Positions 1 to 7,819 are shown, counted from the first letter of the stretch. The stretch is DNA of 11,545 nt from Chloroflexi bacterium UBA4733 (GCA_002404055.1 DHIZ01000113.1:1-11545); one strand, 5' to 3'. The notes: generated by a model not told the origin, from the sequence alone. Made by a program: numbers and translations.

Positions 1-828
1 TTCCTGAAAGCTCGCCGCCAAGTCGGCCAGTAGGTCCGGCTCCCGAGTCAAGCGCGCAACACCCTCGACACCAGCTTGCTCGTCGATCAGGCGATGGGCT
101 GCCGTCTTGAGACCACTGAAGCTGAAATCGTAACTGCCGCGCATGGCCGCGCGCGGCAGCGCGAAAGCCGTGGGGTTACCGGGCCGTGTCGCGCCAAGGT
201 TTCCCTGCGCTGCCTGCTGAATGGCTGGACCACCGGGGTAGGGGAGGCCGAGGATGCGGGCAACCTTGTCGAAGGCTTCCCCGGCGGCGTCGTCGCGCGT
301 CTGCCCGACCAGTTCGTAGACGCCGTGGCTGCGCATCAGGACGAGCTCGGTGTGGCCGCCGGAGACGATCAGGCATAAGGCCGGTAACGGGGGTTCAGCA
401 GGGGGGCGCCCCGGAGCACCCGGCAACCCGGCAAGCCAGTTGGCGTAGATGTGCGCTTCCATGTGGTTGACACCCAGCAGTGGCAGGTCGCGCGCGAAAG
501 CTATCGCTTTGGCGGCGTTCAGCCCCACCAGCAGCGCACCGGCAAGGCCCGGCCCGGCGGTTACGGCGCAGGCGTCGATCGCCTCCAATTTCGCTCCAGA
601 GGCGGCGAAGGCTTCGTCGAGCACCGGCAGGATGGCGGCCATATGCTGGCGAGCGGCAATCTCCGGCACGACGCCACCGTACTGCTGATGCAGATCGACC
701 TGCGACGAGACGATGTTCGCCAGCACGCGCTGGCCGCCCCGCACCAACGCGACAGAGGTCTCATCACAACTGGTCTCGATGCCCAGTACCAGCGTGTCCG
801 TCGGAACCGCAGTCGCACTTCGCTTCAT
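1..828 (-). CDS. tsaD: TsaD, tRNA t6A37 threonylcarbamoyltransferase catalytic subunit (3'-truncated by window edge)
   Basis: TsaD transfers the threonylcarbamoyl group from TC-AMP to N6 of A37 in ANN-decoding tRNAs, working in the cytoplasm with TsaB and TsaE. Seen here: 276 codons with no stop before the left edge; full-length family members are about 340 residues, so the last fifth is missing. Family motifs appear in order: [10 protein letters not shown] near residues 16-25, the metal-binding HMEAH (HxxxH) in [40 protein letters not shown], and [14 protein letters not shown] in the last 40 visible residues. The ATG at 828 overlaps the tsaB stop as ATGA, and a GGGGGA run lies about 7 bases upstream as a possible ribosome site. 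It is the last visible gene of the thiL-tsaE-tsaB-tsaD operon, so expression is probably coupled to tsaB. Identity is very secure. Confidence 0.97.
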   Translation of the reverse strand, partial: MKRSATAVPTDTLVLGIETSCDETSVALVRGGQRVLANIVSSQVDLHQQYGGVVPEIAARQHMAAILPVLDEAFAASGAKLEAIDACAVTAGPGLAGALLVGLNAAKAIAFARDLPLLGVNHMEAHIYANWLAGLPGAPGRPPAEPPLPALCLIVSGGHTELVLMRSHGVYELVGQTRDDAAGEAFDKVARILGLPYPGGPAIQQAAQGNLGATRPGNPTAFALPRAAMRGSYDFSFSGLKTAAHRLIDEQAGVEGVARLTREPDLLADLAASFQE

Positions 829-1520
829 CGCGTCGTCCCCCGGCGCTCCTCGGCGGCAGGTCGGCGAATATACAGCGGCTGCAGGCTGGCCGGATCGTCC
901 CGATCTCCCGCCGCCAGCCGTGCTTGCGCCAACTGGCCAAGGGCGGCCGGCCGGGTTGCGGGCAGGCGGGGGTCACCGTAGTCAACGAGCTTTGCAAAGC
1001 GCATATCGATCAGGGCCCGCTGTTCCGGCGTGGTGTCCCCCGCCAGCACGACACTCCGGGTCAATGACCCGAGCACGGCCGCTGGATCGCCGATTTGTGG
1101 CGCGGTCAGGCAACGACGCCCATCACGTCCTGCCTGGTAGGTCGCCCAGTACCATTCGCCACGGCCGGCGTCCAGCACGGCGAGGACGCGAGCCGCGGCC
1201 GGCGCCGCGGCAGCGATCGCGTCTAGCGAGCCGATGCCCAGGCAGGGAATGCCAAGAGCCCAGGCCAGGCTCTTGGCGGTGGCAATGCCGACGCGCAAGC
1301 CGCTGAACGCGCCGGGACCAACGGCGACTGCGACTGCCTCTACGTCGCCGGGGCGGTGACCGCTCCCTCCCAGCAGATGCTGGATGACCGGTAACAACCG
1401 GGTTGTGTGGTTGGCGGTGGCGCGCCATGTCTCTTCGGCGAGCACCTGCTCACCGGCTAATAAGGCAACCCCGGCAACGCGCGCCGATGTGTCGATGGAA
1501 AGGAGGAGGGGCATCGTCAC
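825..1520 (-). CDS. tsaB: TsaB, tRNA t6A37 modification scaffold protein
   Basis: TsaB is the catalytically inactive ASKHA-fold paralog of TsaD; it dimerises with TsaD and recruits TsaE in the bacterial t6A complex. The 231-residue product matches the usual family length. The N-terminal strand carries SIDTS (residues 8-12), and the family hallmark [13 protein letters not shown] lies at 68-80, followed by [20 protein letters not shown]. As expected for TsaB, the HxxxH metal site of TsaD is absent. The start is ambiguous: a GTG at 1520 overlaps the tsaE stop (GTGA), or an ATG at 1514 would remove two residues. Neither has a strong Shine-Dalgarno, which fits translational coupling to tsaE. It ends in ATGA shared with tsaD. 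The C-terminal third is less conserved, as is normal for the family. Confidence 0.95.
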   Translation of the reverse strand: MTMPLLLSIDTSARVAGVALLAGEQVLAEETWRATANHTTRLLPVIQHLLGGSGHRPGDVEAVAVAVGPGAFSGLRVGIATAKSLAWALGIPCLGIGSLDAIAAAAPAAARVLAVLDAGRGEWYWATYQAGRDGRRCLTAPQIGDPAAVLGSLTRSVVLAGDTTPEQRALIDMRFAKLVDYGDPRLPATRPAALGQLAQARLAAGDRDDPASLQPLYIRRPAAEERRGTTR

Positions 1521-1990
1521 ATGCCAAACGCGCTACGGCGAAAGTCAGCCAGAACCCGCTCGTACCGCTCGCCATGCGGTTCAAAGAGCATGCCGCGCTT
1601 GGTCTCGCTCACGATCTTGAAGGCCACTCCCATGAACTCTGCCGGCAGGCCGGTCGCCCGATCGGGCCACTCCACGACGGCCACGCCGGAACCATAGAAG
1701 TACTCCTCGAAGCCGAGTTCCGCCGGCTCTGCCGGCCGTTCCAGGCGATAGTAGTCCATATGGTAGAGTGGCAGCCTTCCCGCGTACTGACGGGCCAGGA
1801 TGAAGGTCGGACTGTTCACGACGGTGGCGACTCCCAGGCCCTGGGCAAGGCCCTGCGTGAAACTGGTCTTGCCGGCTCCCAGTGTCCCACGGAGCAGCAA
1901 GACGTCGCCCGGCTCGAGCAGACCTGCTAACTTCGCGCCCAGGCGCTGCGTCTGCGTGAGACTATGACTGACGATGTCGATGGTCTTCAC
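1517..1990 (-). CDS. tsaE: TsaE, P-loop ATPase of the t6A complex
   Basis: TsaE is the ATPase that binds the TsaB-TsaD dimer and resets it between rounds of tRNA threonylcarbamoylation. The frame is open to 2209, but only the part from the GTG at 1990 looks like protein: upstream codons are Arg-rich and antisense-like. This GTG overlaps the thiL stop (GTGA) and has TGAGG at 2000-1996 with a 5-base spacer, giving 157 residues, normal for TsaE. Visible motifs are Walker A GTLGAGKT (35-42), NSPTFIL (59-65), YHMDYYRL (76-83) with the family's conserved Asp, and VVEWPDR downstream. The order thiL-tsaE-tsaB-tsaD with 4-base overlaps implies a single transcript and equal dosage of the three t6A subunits. 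Confidence 0.96.
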   Translation of the reverse strand: MKTIDIVSHSLTQTQRLGAKLAGLLEPGDVLLLRGTLGAGKTSFTQGLAQGLGVATVVNSPTFILARQYAGRLPLYHMDYYRLERPAEPAELGFEEYFYGSGVAVVEWPDRATGLPAEFMGVAFKIVSETKRGMLFEPHGERYERVLADFRRSAFGM

Positions 1991-3009
1991 GACGACCTCA
2001 GGAAGTGGGCAAATTCCGTAATTGGTCCCTGGTAGTTCACGAGCTCGACGCGTGGACCGGATAAGCCGGCTGAGCGGAAGGCGCCAATTGCCGTCAGTGG
2101 TACGCCGAACTGCAAAGCCCAGCCCGCCTGGATGTCTGGAAAGCGTTGGGAGTCTATCGCCAGCACGAGTTCGTAGTCTTCGCCGCCAAACAAGGCGAGT
2201 TCTGCCCACCGGTCAGGAAAAGCCTGCTGCAGCGCCGATGCTACCGGCAAACGGGCGGCGTCAATCCAGGCTTCGACGCCGCTGGCGGCGCAGAGGAGGT
2301 CAGTTTCGCACAGCAGGCTATCGCTGCTGTCGGTTGCGCAGCGCACACCCTGACCAAGTAGCCAGAGCGCTTCCGCCACGCGGGGCTGCGGCCGGCGGTG
2401 CGCGTTGAGCAATAGCGGATCAGGGTCCGGGTCAGCGCGCAACAGCAACTCCAGGCCGCCGGCAGAACTGCCTGGGTAGCCGCTGATGGCCAGCAGATCG
2501 CCCGGCTGAGCGCCGCTCCGCCGCAGCACCTGCGGTACCCCCGCTACTTCCGGGGCCTCGCCGATCACCGTGATCCCGACCTGCCGTTGTGCGGACCGCA
2601 CAGTGTCACCGCCAATGATCTGCACGCCGTAGCGCAACGCTACATCCGCCATCCCATCGTACAGCGCGTCGATGTCGGAAACGTCCTCCCCCCCTGTCAG
2701 TCCGAGCGTGACAAGGGCGACGCGCGGCAGTGCCGCCATTGCCGCCAGGTCACTGATGTTCGCTGCCAGCGCCTTCCAGCCGAGGTCCAACCAGGGCGTT
2801 GTCTGGTGGGTAAAGTGTACGCCCTCGACCATGCTGTCGGTCGTCAGCACGCTCACGCAGCCGGGCGTCGGTCGCCACAGGGCGGCGTCATCGCCGATGC
2901 CGAACACGACCGCTGGGGCGGCGCTTCGCCGCGTTGGCAACCGGCTGGCGATGCGCTGGATCAGGGCGAACTCGCCAAGGTCACGCACAAGCACCGACAC
3001 CCCCTGCAT
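1987..3009 (-). CDS. thiL: ThiL, thiamine-monophosphate kinase
   Basis: ThiL phosphorylates thiamine monophosphate to thiamine diphosphate with ATP, the last step of bacterial cofactor synthesis. The 340-residue product has the PurM/AIRS-like layout: LGEFALI near the N-terminus, GIGDDAA (37-43), TTDSMVEGVHF (56-66), NISDLAAM (84-91), IIGGDT (131-136) and GGEDYEL (275-281). One motif is unusual: the late DISDGL-type segment reads DSSDSL (227-232); the second Asp is kept but the Ile and Gly are replaced by Ser. The ATG at 3007-3009 was chosen because it gives the normal family length; a start a few residues later is possible. It is the first gene of the t6A operon. I saw no TPP riboswitch upstream and no other thi genes, so thiamine regulation is not evident. 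Confidence 0.96.
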   Translation of the reverse strand: MQGVSVLVRDLGEFALIQRIASRLPTRRSAAPAVVFGIGDDAALWRPTPGCVSVLTTDSMVEGVHFTHQTTPWLDLGWKALAANISDLAAMAALPRVALVTLGLTGGEDVSDIDALYDGMADVALRYGVQIIGGDTVRSAQRQVGITVIGEAPEVAGVPQVLRRSGAQPGDLLAISGYPGSSAGGLELLLRADPDPDPLLLNAHRRPQPRVAEALWLLGQGVRCATDSSDSLLCETDLLCAASGVEAWIDAARLPVASALQQAFPDRWAELALFGGEDYELVLAIDSQRFPDIQAGWALQFGVPLTAIGAFRSAGLSGPRVELVNYQGPITEFAHFLRSS

Positions 3010-3196
3010 TGCCCACGACTACCACTGTCTCTGCGCAGTATATAGTGTCCGGCAAAGGCAAGACGACCGGACCTCTCTCTCATTTCCCACGCCGTCACGA
3101 CGCCGGCATTGCCCGAAGCGGGTTGCCGACGTAGAGTGATCCGGCGACCCTCGCGACAACTGGTGGGCGGCAAGAATACAGAAAGAGGACAGAACA
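3010..3196. promoter_or_regulatory. Divergent intergenic control region between thiL and the glycosylation operon
   Basis: These 187 bases must hold the promoters for both divergent operons. On the minus strand a TATACT hexamer (3042-3037) sits about 28 bases before the thiL ATG and could be a -10 box, but no convincing -35 stands 16-18 bases upstream of it. On the plus side an imperfect hairpin occupies 3104-3128. No TPP riboswitch elements were recognised. The assignment rests mainly on gene orientation. Confidence 0.45.
3182..3189 (+). promoter_or_regulatory. Ribosome binding site of the 77-residue ORF
   Basis: AAAGAGGA lies 7 bases before a GTG start at 3197. This is one of the clearest Shine-Dalgarno sequences in the window and is the main reason for accepting the short unrecognised reading frame as a real gene. 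Confidence 0.6.
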
Positions 3197-3430
3197 GTGC
3201 GGGTAACTACACACGCAGCACAGATCGTCGCTGCCATCGTCAACGTGCGCACTCGGCAGTTAGAGCTTCGCCTGCAGACAAACCGCCGCGGCGGTGTGCT
3301 CGCCGGTGAGCGTCTCTATAAATCGGGTGAACTCGAGGCGTTGCTGGCTGATCTTCGCGCCGAACTGCGGGCGAGTGAAGAACATGCCACGGGCCTGGCT
3401 GTTGCCCCGGCCGATGCCGCAGATGACTGA
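3197..3430 (+). CDS. Unrecognised 77-residue protein, first gene of the glycosylation operon
   Basis: I do not recognise this protein. The GTG start at 3197 follows AAAGAGGA by 7 bases. The product starts with an Ala/Val-rich segment (residues 5-16), then an amphipathic basic segment around RTRQLELRLQTNRRGG (18-33), a probable helix SGELEALLADLRAELRASEE (44-63), and an acidic Ala-rich tail ending ADDAADD-like in an Asp pair. There is no signal peptide, clear membrane span or cysteine, so it is probably cytoplasmic and largely helical. The last 8 bases overlap the start of the DUF2723 gene (ATGACTGA), which itself lacks a Shine-Dalgarno; that arrangement favours translational coupling. It could be a small partner of the downstream membrane enzymes, but nothing in the sequence proves that. 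Confidence 0.6.
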   Translation: MRVTTHAAQIVAAIVNVRTRQLELRLQTNRRGGVLAGERLYKSGELEALLADLRAELRASEEHATGLAVAPADAADD

Positions 3431-4976
3431 GCAACCGGCCCGCCCAACGCGCCGGCCGCGGGCCTCGACAATAGCCGCGCTACTGGGCATCTTCGCCCTG
3501 CTTGTGTACTGGCCCACGCTGGCGCCGACGGTCACGCTACGCAACGGCGGCGGCGACAGCGGCGAACTGGTTCGCGCCGCCTGGACGTTGGGCATACCGC
3601 ACCCAACGGGCTATCCGCTCTGGGTGATCCTGGCCCATGTCGCCACCTGGCTGCCGGCGGGTGAGCCGGCGCACCGCGTCGCCCTCCTGTCGGCACTGTC
3701 GGCTGCCGGCGCGGTCGCCCTGGTCATGCTGGCCGCACGTGAACTGCTGGATGCTGGCGCTGTCGCTGAGAGCGGACTGCCGGCCCTGCTCGGGCCGGCG
3801 GCAGGGGGCGGGGTGCTGGCCTTTTCCATGCTCTTCTGGCAACAGGCGACCATCCCGGAAACATATGCGCTCGACTCGTTGCTGGTGGCGCTCGGCCTCT
3901 GGCTGCTCTTGCGCTGGCTGCACGGCAAAGGGTCGCTCTGGTGGGTCACTGCAACGGCGGCGCTGGCGCTCGCCAACCACCTGGTGAGCCTGAGCCTGTT
4001 GGCGGCGCTGCTCGTGGCTCTGTTGGTCCGGCGGCCCCGGCCGAAACGGGCCGAGCTGTGGCGCGCCGGCGTCCCTTTCTTGCTCACGCCCGCCTTCTAT
4101 CTTTTCTTGCTGGTTCGCGCGGGGATGCACCCCATCGCCAACTGGGGAGATCCCCAAACCCTGAACGCGTTGCTGACGCACGTGACAGCCGCCGAGTATC
4201 AACACTTCCTGACCAGCCGCTCACCAGCCGACTTCTTGCTGGAGTTGGCCCGCTGGCCGGGCCGGCTGCGTACACAATTCACCATCGCCGGAGCAATACT
4301 GGCCATCTGGTCGCTGCTGCTGATTCTGGTGCGAGTGCCCCGCGCCGGCGCAGTCCTCAGTACTGCCCTGCTAGTAGATCTGGTCATTGTTGCCCATGAC
4401 GCGGCTCCTGCGGCCCCTGCGTACCTCCACGTGTCGTACCTGGTGCTTGCCATCGCCCTGGGGGCCGGCGTGGTGATGCTGCCGGCGACATTCACGAGCG
4501 TTGGGCGCTCCCGGCAACTGGCCCTTTGGGTTGCCAGCGGCGGTACCGCTGCCCTTGCCCTGTTTCTGGCCTTTCACACGCAACCGGCGGTCAACTTGCA
4601 CGATGACTACAGCCTGGAACAGCAGGCGCGGGCAGACCTTTCGGCGGTGCCGAAGGGTGGCGTGCTGCTCACGAAGGACGACAACCCCTTGTTCGCCCTC
4701 TGGTACCTGCAAGACGTGCTCGGCGTGCGTCGCGATGTGGTCGTCTGGTCGCTCAACCTCGTCCTTGATTCGTGGTACGGACCGGAGATGCACCGGCGCT
4801 ACCCAACGGTGATCCCAGCCGCCCTTCCCACCGATGAGACTGCCGCGGCCGATCAGGTGATCGTCACCAACCTCCGCTCCCGCGCTGTCGACAGCATCCT
4901 GGACGACCCGCTGCTGACGAGCCGGTACCAACTGCAGCCGAATGGGCCAATATTCCGGGTTATGGGACCGCAGTGA
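3423..4976 (+). CDS. DUF2723 (TMEM260-like) GT-C membrane glycosyltransferase
   Basis: DUF2723 proteins are polytopic GT-C-fold proteins related to TMEM260, a protein O-mannosyltransferase in animals; bacterial members are taken to use lipid-linked sugars. The 517-residue product starts with a short basic tail, then a first membrane span (about 17-37). Next comes a loop with GDSGEL (44-49; Asp45 and Glu48 are candidate catalytic/metal residues) and PHPTGYPLW (59-67), the family's signature. Further hydrophobic spans follow, with PETYALDS and the loop NWGDPQT, both typical. The C-terminal soluble part holds TKDDNPLFALWYLQDVLG and DSWYGPEMHRRYP. The ATG at 3423 was chosen because codons upstream in this frame are the out-of-frame reading of the small ORF. 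The gene overlaps that ORF by 8 bases and is followed by another GT-C gene. The sugar and acceptor cannot be told from sequence. Confidence 0.88.
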   Translation: MTEQPARPTRRPRASTIAALLGIFALLVYWPTLAPTVTLRNGGGDSGELVRAAWTLGIPHPTGYPLWVILAHVATWLPAGEPAHRVALLSALSAAGAVALVMLAARELLDAGAVAESGLPALLGPAAGGGVLAFSMLFWQQATIPETYALDSLLVALGLWLLLRWLHGKGSLWWVTATAALALANHLVSLSLLAALLVALLVRRPRPKRAELWRAGVPFLLTPAFYLFLLVRAGMHPIANWGDPQTLNALLTHVTAAEYQHFLTSRSPADFLLELARWPGRLRTQFTIAGAILAIWSLLLILVRVPRAGAVLSTALLVDLVIVAHDAAPAAPAYLHVSYLVLAIALGAGVVMLPATFTSVGRSRQLALWVASGGTAALALFLAFHTQPAVNLHDDYSLEQQARADLSAVPKGGVLLTKDDNPLFALWYLQDVLGVRRDVVVWSLNLVLDSWYGPEMHRRYPTVIPAALPTDETAAADQVIVTNLRSRAVDSILDDPLLTSRYQLQPNGPIFRVMGPQ

Positions 4977-4995
4977 GGAAGGGCTGAGCGGTGAA

Positions 4996-5016
4996 GGGGG
5001 GGCATCATGTCCCCCC
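4996..5016 (+). terminator. G7/C6 hairpin in the gap between the two GT-C genes
   Basis: Seven G (4996-5002) and six C (5011-5016) flank an 8-base loop, preceded by AA and followed by GTTT. The stem is strong but the T tract is very short, so it could be a weak or partial terminator, an mRNA-stabilising stem that sets the ratio of the flanking genes, or chance. The 93-base gap is the only sizeable gap inside the 3197-7819 operon. Confidence 0.25.
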
Positions 5017-5069
5017 GTTTGGTTGCCTCGCAGCCCTGCCGATGGCGCCCGCGGTACCATTGGTAGGCG

Positions 5070-7097
5070 ATGGAGGGAACAAGCACAATCGTGGCGGTTG
5101 CAACGCGTCCTGTTGCGGTGGCGCCGTCGCCCAGCGTGTCTACGCCTCCGGACCGGCAACGGGCCACACTCATCGGCGGAGCACTCCTGCTCCTGGTCGC
5201 CGCCGCCACTCGCTTTGTCGCCATCGACAGCCAGAGCCTCTGGTACGACGAGGGCGTCAGCGCCGGGATGGTGGGCCAGGGTCCGGCCTCGATCATCAGG
5301 CAGGCGGCGGCCGATTTTCACCCCCCCCTCTATTACCTGTTGCTGGCGGCCTGGGCGCGCCTGTTCGGCGACAGCGTCGTGGCGCTGCGCGGCCTTTCCG
5401 CTGTAGCCGGCATCCTGCTCGTGTTCTTGACCTGGCGGCTGGCGACGCGATTGTTCGGCGCCGTGCCGGGGTGGTTCGCCGCAGTCTGGGCCATCGTTGC
5501 TCCCCTGGGTATCGCCTTTTCTCAGGAGTTGCGCATGTACATGCCGGTTGCCGCATGTGTCGCGCTGGCGGGCTACTACGCGCTGTGCTGGCTGGATGTT
5601 GGGGTGAGTGCGCCCTCAGAGCAGAGCTTGCCAACCCGTGGCAGCCTCCGGCCATATCGCTACCTGGCGGGCTATGCCCTGGCTGCCACGGTTGCCCTGT
5701 ACTTGCAATATGTCGCGGCCTTGGGCCTGGCGGCGATCGGCCTGTACGGTCTGCTGCGGGCGGGCGGCCGCAGCCTGCCGCTCTGGTTAGCGGCCAACGC
5801 CGTTAGCCTGTTGCTCTTTGCGCCCTGGTTGCCCGTGTTTCACCACCAGTTGGCGGTCGGCCGCACCGCCACGACGACGCACACGTCCGCCGGGCAGGTC
5901 GTCGCCGCGGCCACGGGCAGTCTGCTCGTCGGCGCTGACGGACTGCCGATATGGAACCGCGCCGCCGTGACGGCCGTCGCAGCGGTCGTGCTCCTCGGAG
6001 GCCGCAAGTCGCTCACTGGTGGCTGGAGGAATACCTTACCGGTGCTGCTCGTCGTCGTGCCGGTGGTTGGCGTCACCGCTTATGCTGCCTGGAAGGCGGT
6101 GTACGAAGTACGCTATGTCCTGGTAGCACTGCCCGGCGTGGCGATGCTCGGTGGCCTGGGCATCCTCGAATGTGCCAGGTTGGGGAGCGTCGGCGTCGGT
6201 CGATTACTGCCGCACCGCCGCACGACGATCCTGCCGGCGCTGATCGTGGCCGGCGCCGTCGTTGCGGCCACTGGCGCCGCCGACCTCCGCTATTACGTCG
6301 CACCGCTTCATCCGCACGATGACTACCGTGGGCTCGCCGCAGCGATCACGCGCCAGGGCCAATCGGGCGACGCTGTCCTGCTCTACCCTCCTGGCCAGAA
6401 CAACGTGTTTGGGTACTACTATCGCGGCCCCGACCCGGTCGTCGGTCTGCCGGTGCAGCGGCCGCCCGATGCCGCCGACGTGACGACGCAGTTGGCGTCG
6501 CTGTTCCGCTCGCACCCCAGGGTCTGGGTAGTGGAATATGGCGCGTCCGAGGCCGATCCTGCCGGTATTGTGAGTGCCTGGCTGGGGCAGCACGCCTTCC
6601 TGGCCGAACACCAGTGGTTCGGCAGTCCGCAACTGTTGCTGTACGTCGCCCAGACAGGGCTGGGCGTCACCGTCCCGTCCGCTACCCACTTCTCGAACAG
6701 CGCGGAGTTGCAGTCGTTCAGTGTGGCTCCGAGCAAGGTCGCGCCCGGCGGCACCGTGGAGATCACGCTGAACTGGCGAGCTCAGACGGCAATCGCTGCA
6801 TCTTACACGGTCTTTACCCACCTGCTGGACCCCGCGAACCACGTTGTCGCTCAGCACGATGGCCTGCCGGCTGGCGGCACGCGGCCTACCAGCGGCTGGA
6901 AGCCCGGCGACGTGGTGCGCGATATGCACGCCATCGTGCTGCCGGCCAACCTGACGCCCGGCGCGTACACCATCGAAGTCGGCATGTACCTGCCCAATGG
7001 CGGCGCGCGAGCGCAGATCATTGATGCTCGCGGTGCAGTCTCCGGCGACCGCGTCGTGCTCGGTTCCGTCGTCGTTGCAAAGCCCGTCAGCCGGTGA
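5070..7097 (+). CDS. GT39/ArnT-like GT-C glycosyltransferase with C-terminal beta-sandwich domain
   Basis: This 675-residue membrane protein belongs to the PMT/ArnT-like GT-C group that transfers a sugar from polyprenyl phosphate. After a Pro/Ser/Val-rich tail comes the first span (about 34-50), then SLWYDEGVS (56-64), whose Asp60-Glu61 pair corresponds to the catalytic acidic residues in the first outside loop. DFHPPLYYLLL (82-92), LFGDSVVALRGLS and SQELRMY (151-157) are also classic for the group. Many hydrophobic spans follow to about residue 400, then a soluble region. Residues 540-675 form an all-beta module (VAPGGTVEITLNW, FTHLLDP, GWKPGDVV, LTPGAYTIEVGMYL) that looks like an extracytoplasmic beta-sandwich. 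The start is fixed by a TAG in the same frame at 5064, just before the ATG. The stop overlaps the GT2 start (GTGA). Substrate unknown. Confidence 0.88.
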   Translation: MEGTSTIVAVATRPVAVAPSPSVSTPPDRQRATLIGGALLLLVAAATRFVAIDSQSLWYDEGVSAGMVGQGPASIIRQAAADFHPPLYYLLLAAWARLFGDSVVALRGLSAVAGILLVFLTWRLATRLFGAVPGWFAAVWAIVAPLGIAFSQELRMYMPVAACVALAGYYALCWLDVGVSAPSEQSLPTRGSLRPYRYLAGYALAATVALYLQYVAALGLAAIGLYGLLRAGGRSLPLWLAANAVSLLLFAPWLPVFHHQLAVGRTATTTHTSAGQVVAAATGSLLVGADGLPIWNRAAVTAVAAVVLLGGRKSLTGGWRNTLPVLLVVVPVVGVTAYAAWKAVYEVRYVLVALPGVAMLGGLGILECARLGSVGVGRLLPHRRTTILPALIVAGAVVAATGAADLRYYVAPLHPHDDYRGLAAAITRQGQSGDAVLLYPPGQNNVFGYYYRGPDPVVGLPVQRPPDAADVTTQLASLFRSHPRVWVVEYGASEADPAGIVSAWLGQHAFLAEHQWFGSPQLLLYVAQTGLGVTVPSATHFSNSAELQSFSVAPSKVAPGGTVEITLNWRAQTAIAASYTVFTHLLDPANHVVAQHDGLPAGGTRPTSGWKPGDVVRDMHAIVLPANLTPGAYTIEVGMYLPNGGARAQIIDARGAVSGDRVVLGSVVVAKPVSR

Positions 7098-7819
7098 GGC
7101 CGTTGCTCATCCTGCCCGCCAAAGATGAAGGCGCAAATTTGCCGCCGTTGCTGGAGGCCATCGACCGCGTCCGTTCCCACAATTGTTCCGACCTCGCCGT
7201 GCTGGTCGTCGATGACGGCAGCAGCGATGACACCGCTGCCGTCGTGACGTCGCTGGCGGCGCGCTATCCGTACCTCGCGCTGATCCAACACCCACAGAAC
7301 CTCGGCCTCGGCGCGGCTGTCCGCACCGGGCTCCAGCACGCGCAAACCCACGGCTACGACGCGGCCGCCCTGATGGACGCCGACCTCTCCCAGGATCCCA
7401 GCGACTTACCCCGTCTGTTTGCCGGAGTGACGGCCGGCGCCGACCTGGTCATCGGATCGCGTTACGTTCCGGGCGGTGGCATGGAAGGTGTGCCTGCCTG
7501 GCGGAGGGCTATCAGCATCGCCGGCAACGCACTGGGGCGTCGCGTCCTCAGTGTGCCGATTCGCGATATGACCTCCGGCTACCGCGTGTTTCGTGTGGCG
7601 ACCCTGGAAACCTTCGCTTTGGAGGAAAGCGGCTACGGCATCCAGTTGGAAGCCGTCGTCAAAGCGCGTCTGGCCGGGCTCCGCCTGACCGAAGTGCCGA
7701 TCATGCTCCGCGTTCGTCGCCACGGCAGTTCTAAACTGCTGTACAACACTGCCTTCTGGCGACGGTACGTAGACCTCTTCTTTCGCGCCTGGGGATGGAC
7801 AAGAGCCGGCAGGGGTTGA
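7094..7819 (+). CDS. Family 2 glycosyltransferase, DPM1-like polyprenyl-phosphate hexose synthase
   Basis: DPM1-like enzymes transfer a hexose, usually mannose from GDP-mannose, to a polyprenyl phosphate on the inner membrane face, making the donor used by GT-C enzymes. The 241-residue GT-A protein shows LILPAKDEGANL at the N-terminus, VVDDGSSDDT with the nucleotide-binding Asp pair (40-41), the metal-binding DAD (95-97) in MDADLSQDP, GSRYVPGGG (121-129), RDMTSGYRVF (157-166) and EVPI followed by RHGSSK (209-214). There is no GtrA-like or other C-terminal membrane domain, so it resembles short DPM1 rather than ArnC/GtrB. The GTG start lies inside the stop of the preceding GT-C gene (GTGA), so the two are surely cotranscribed. 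GDP-mannose, UDP-glucose or another donor cannot be decided from sequence. It converges on the GDPD gene. Confidence 0.92.
   Translation: MRPLLILPAKDEGANLPPLLEAIDRVRSHNCSDLAVLVVDDGSSDDTAAVVTSLAARYPYLALIQHPQNLGLGAAVRTGLQHAQTHGYDAAALMDADLSQDPSDLPRLFAGVTAGADLVIGSRYVPGGGMEGVPAWRRAISIAGNALGRRVLSVPIRDMTSGYRVFRVATLETFALEESGYGIQLEAVVKARLAGLRLTEVPIMLRVRRHGSSKLLYNTAFWRRYVDLFFRAWGWTRAGRG

Noticed and set aside
1991..2209. N-terminal extension of TsaE by 73 codons within the open frame.
   Set aside because: It overlaps the thiL coding sequence, is Arg-rich, and has no family similarity; the GTG at 1990 has a Shine-Dalgarno and gives normal length.
3010..3196. TPP riboswitch controlling thiL.
   Set aside because: I could not find the conserved TPP-aptamer core sequences in either orientation of the leader.
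3294..3422. N-terminal extension of the DUF2723 protein upstream of ATG 3423.
   Set aside because: These codons are the shifted reading of the small ORF; the Cys/Arg-rich peptide does not resemble a DUF2723 N-terminus.
4371..5321. A 316-codon open frame on the minus strand opposite the two GT-C genes.
   Set aside because: It is a GC-driven antisense shadow: composition is Arg/His/Gly-rich with no recognisable motif, while the plus strand encodes two well-supported proteins across the same span.
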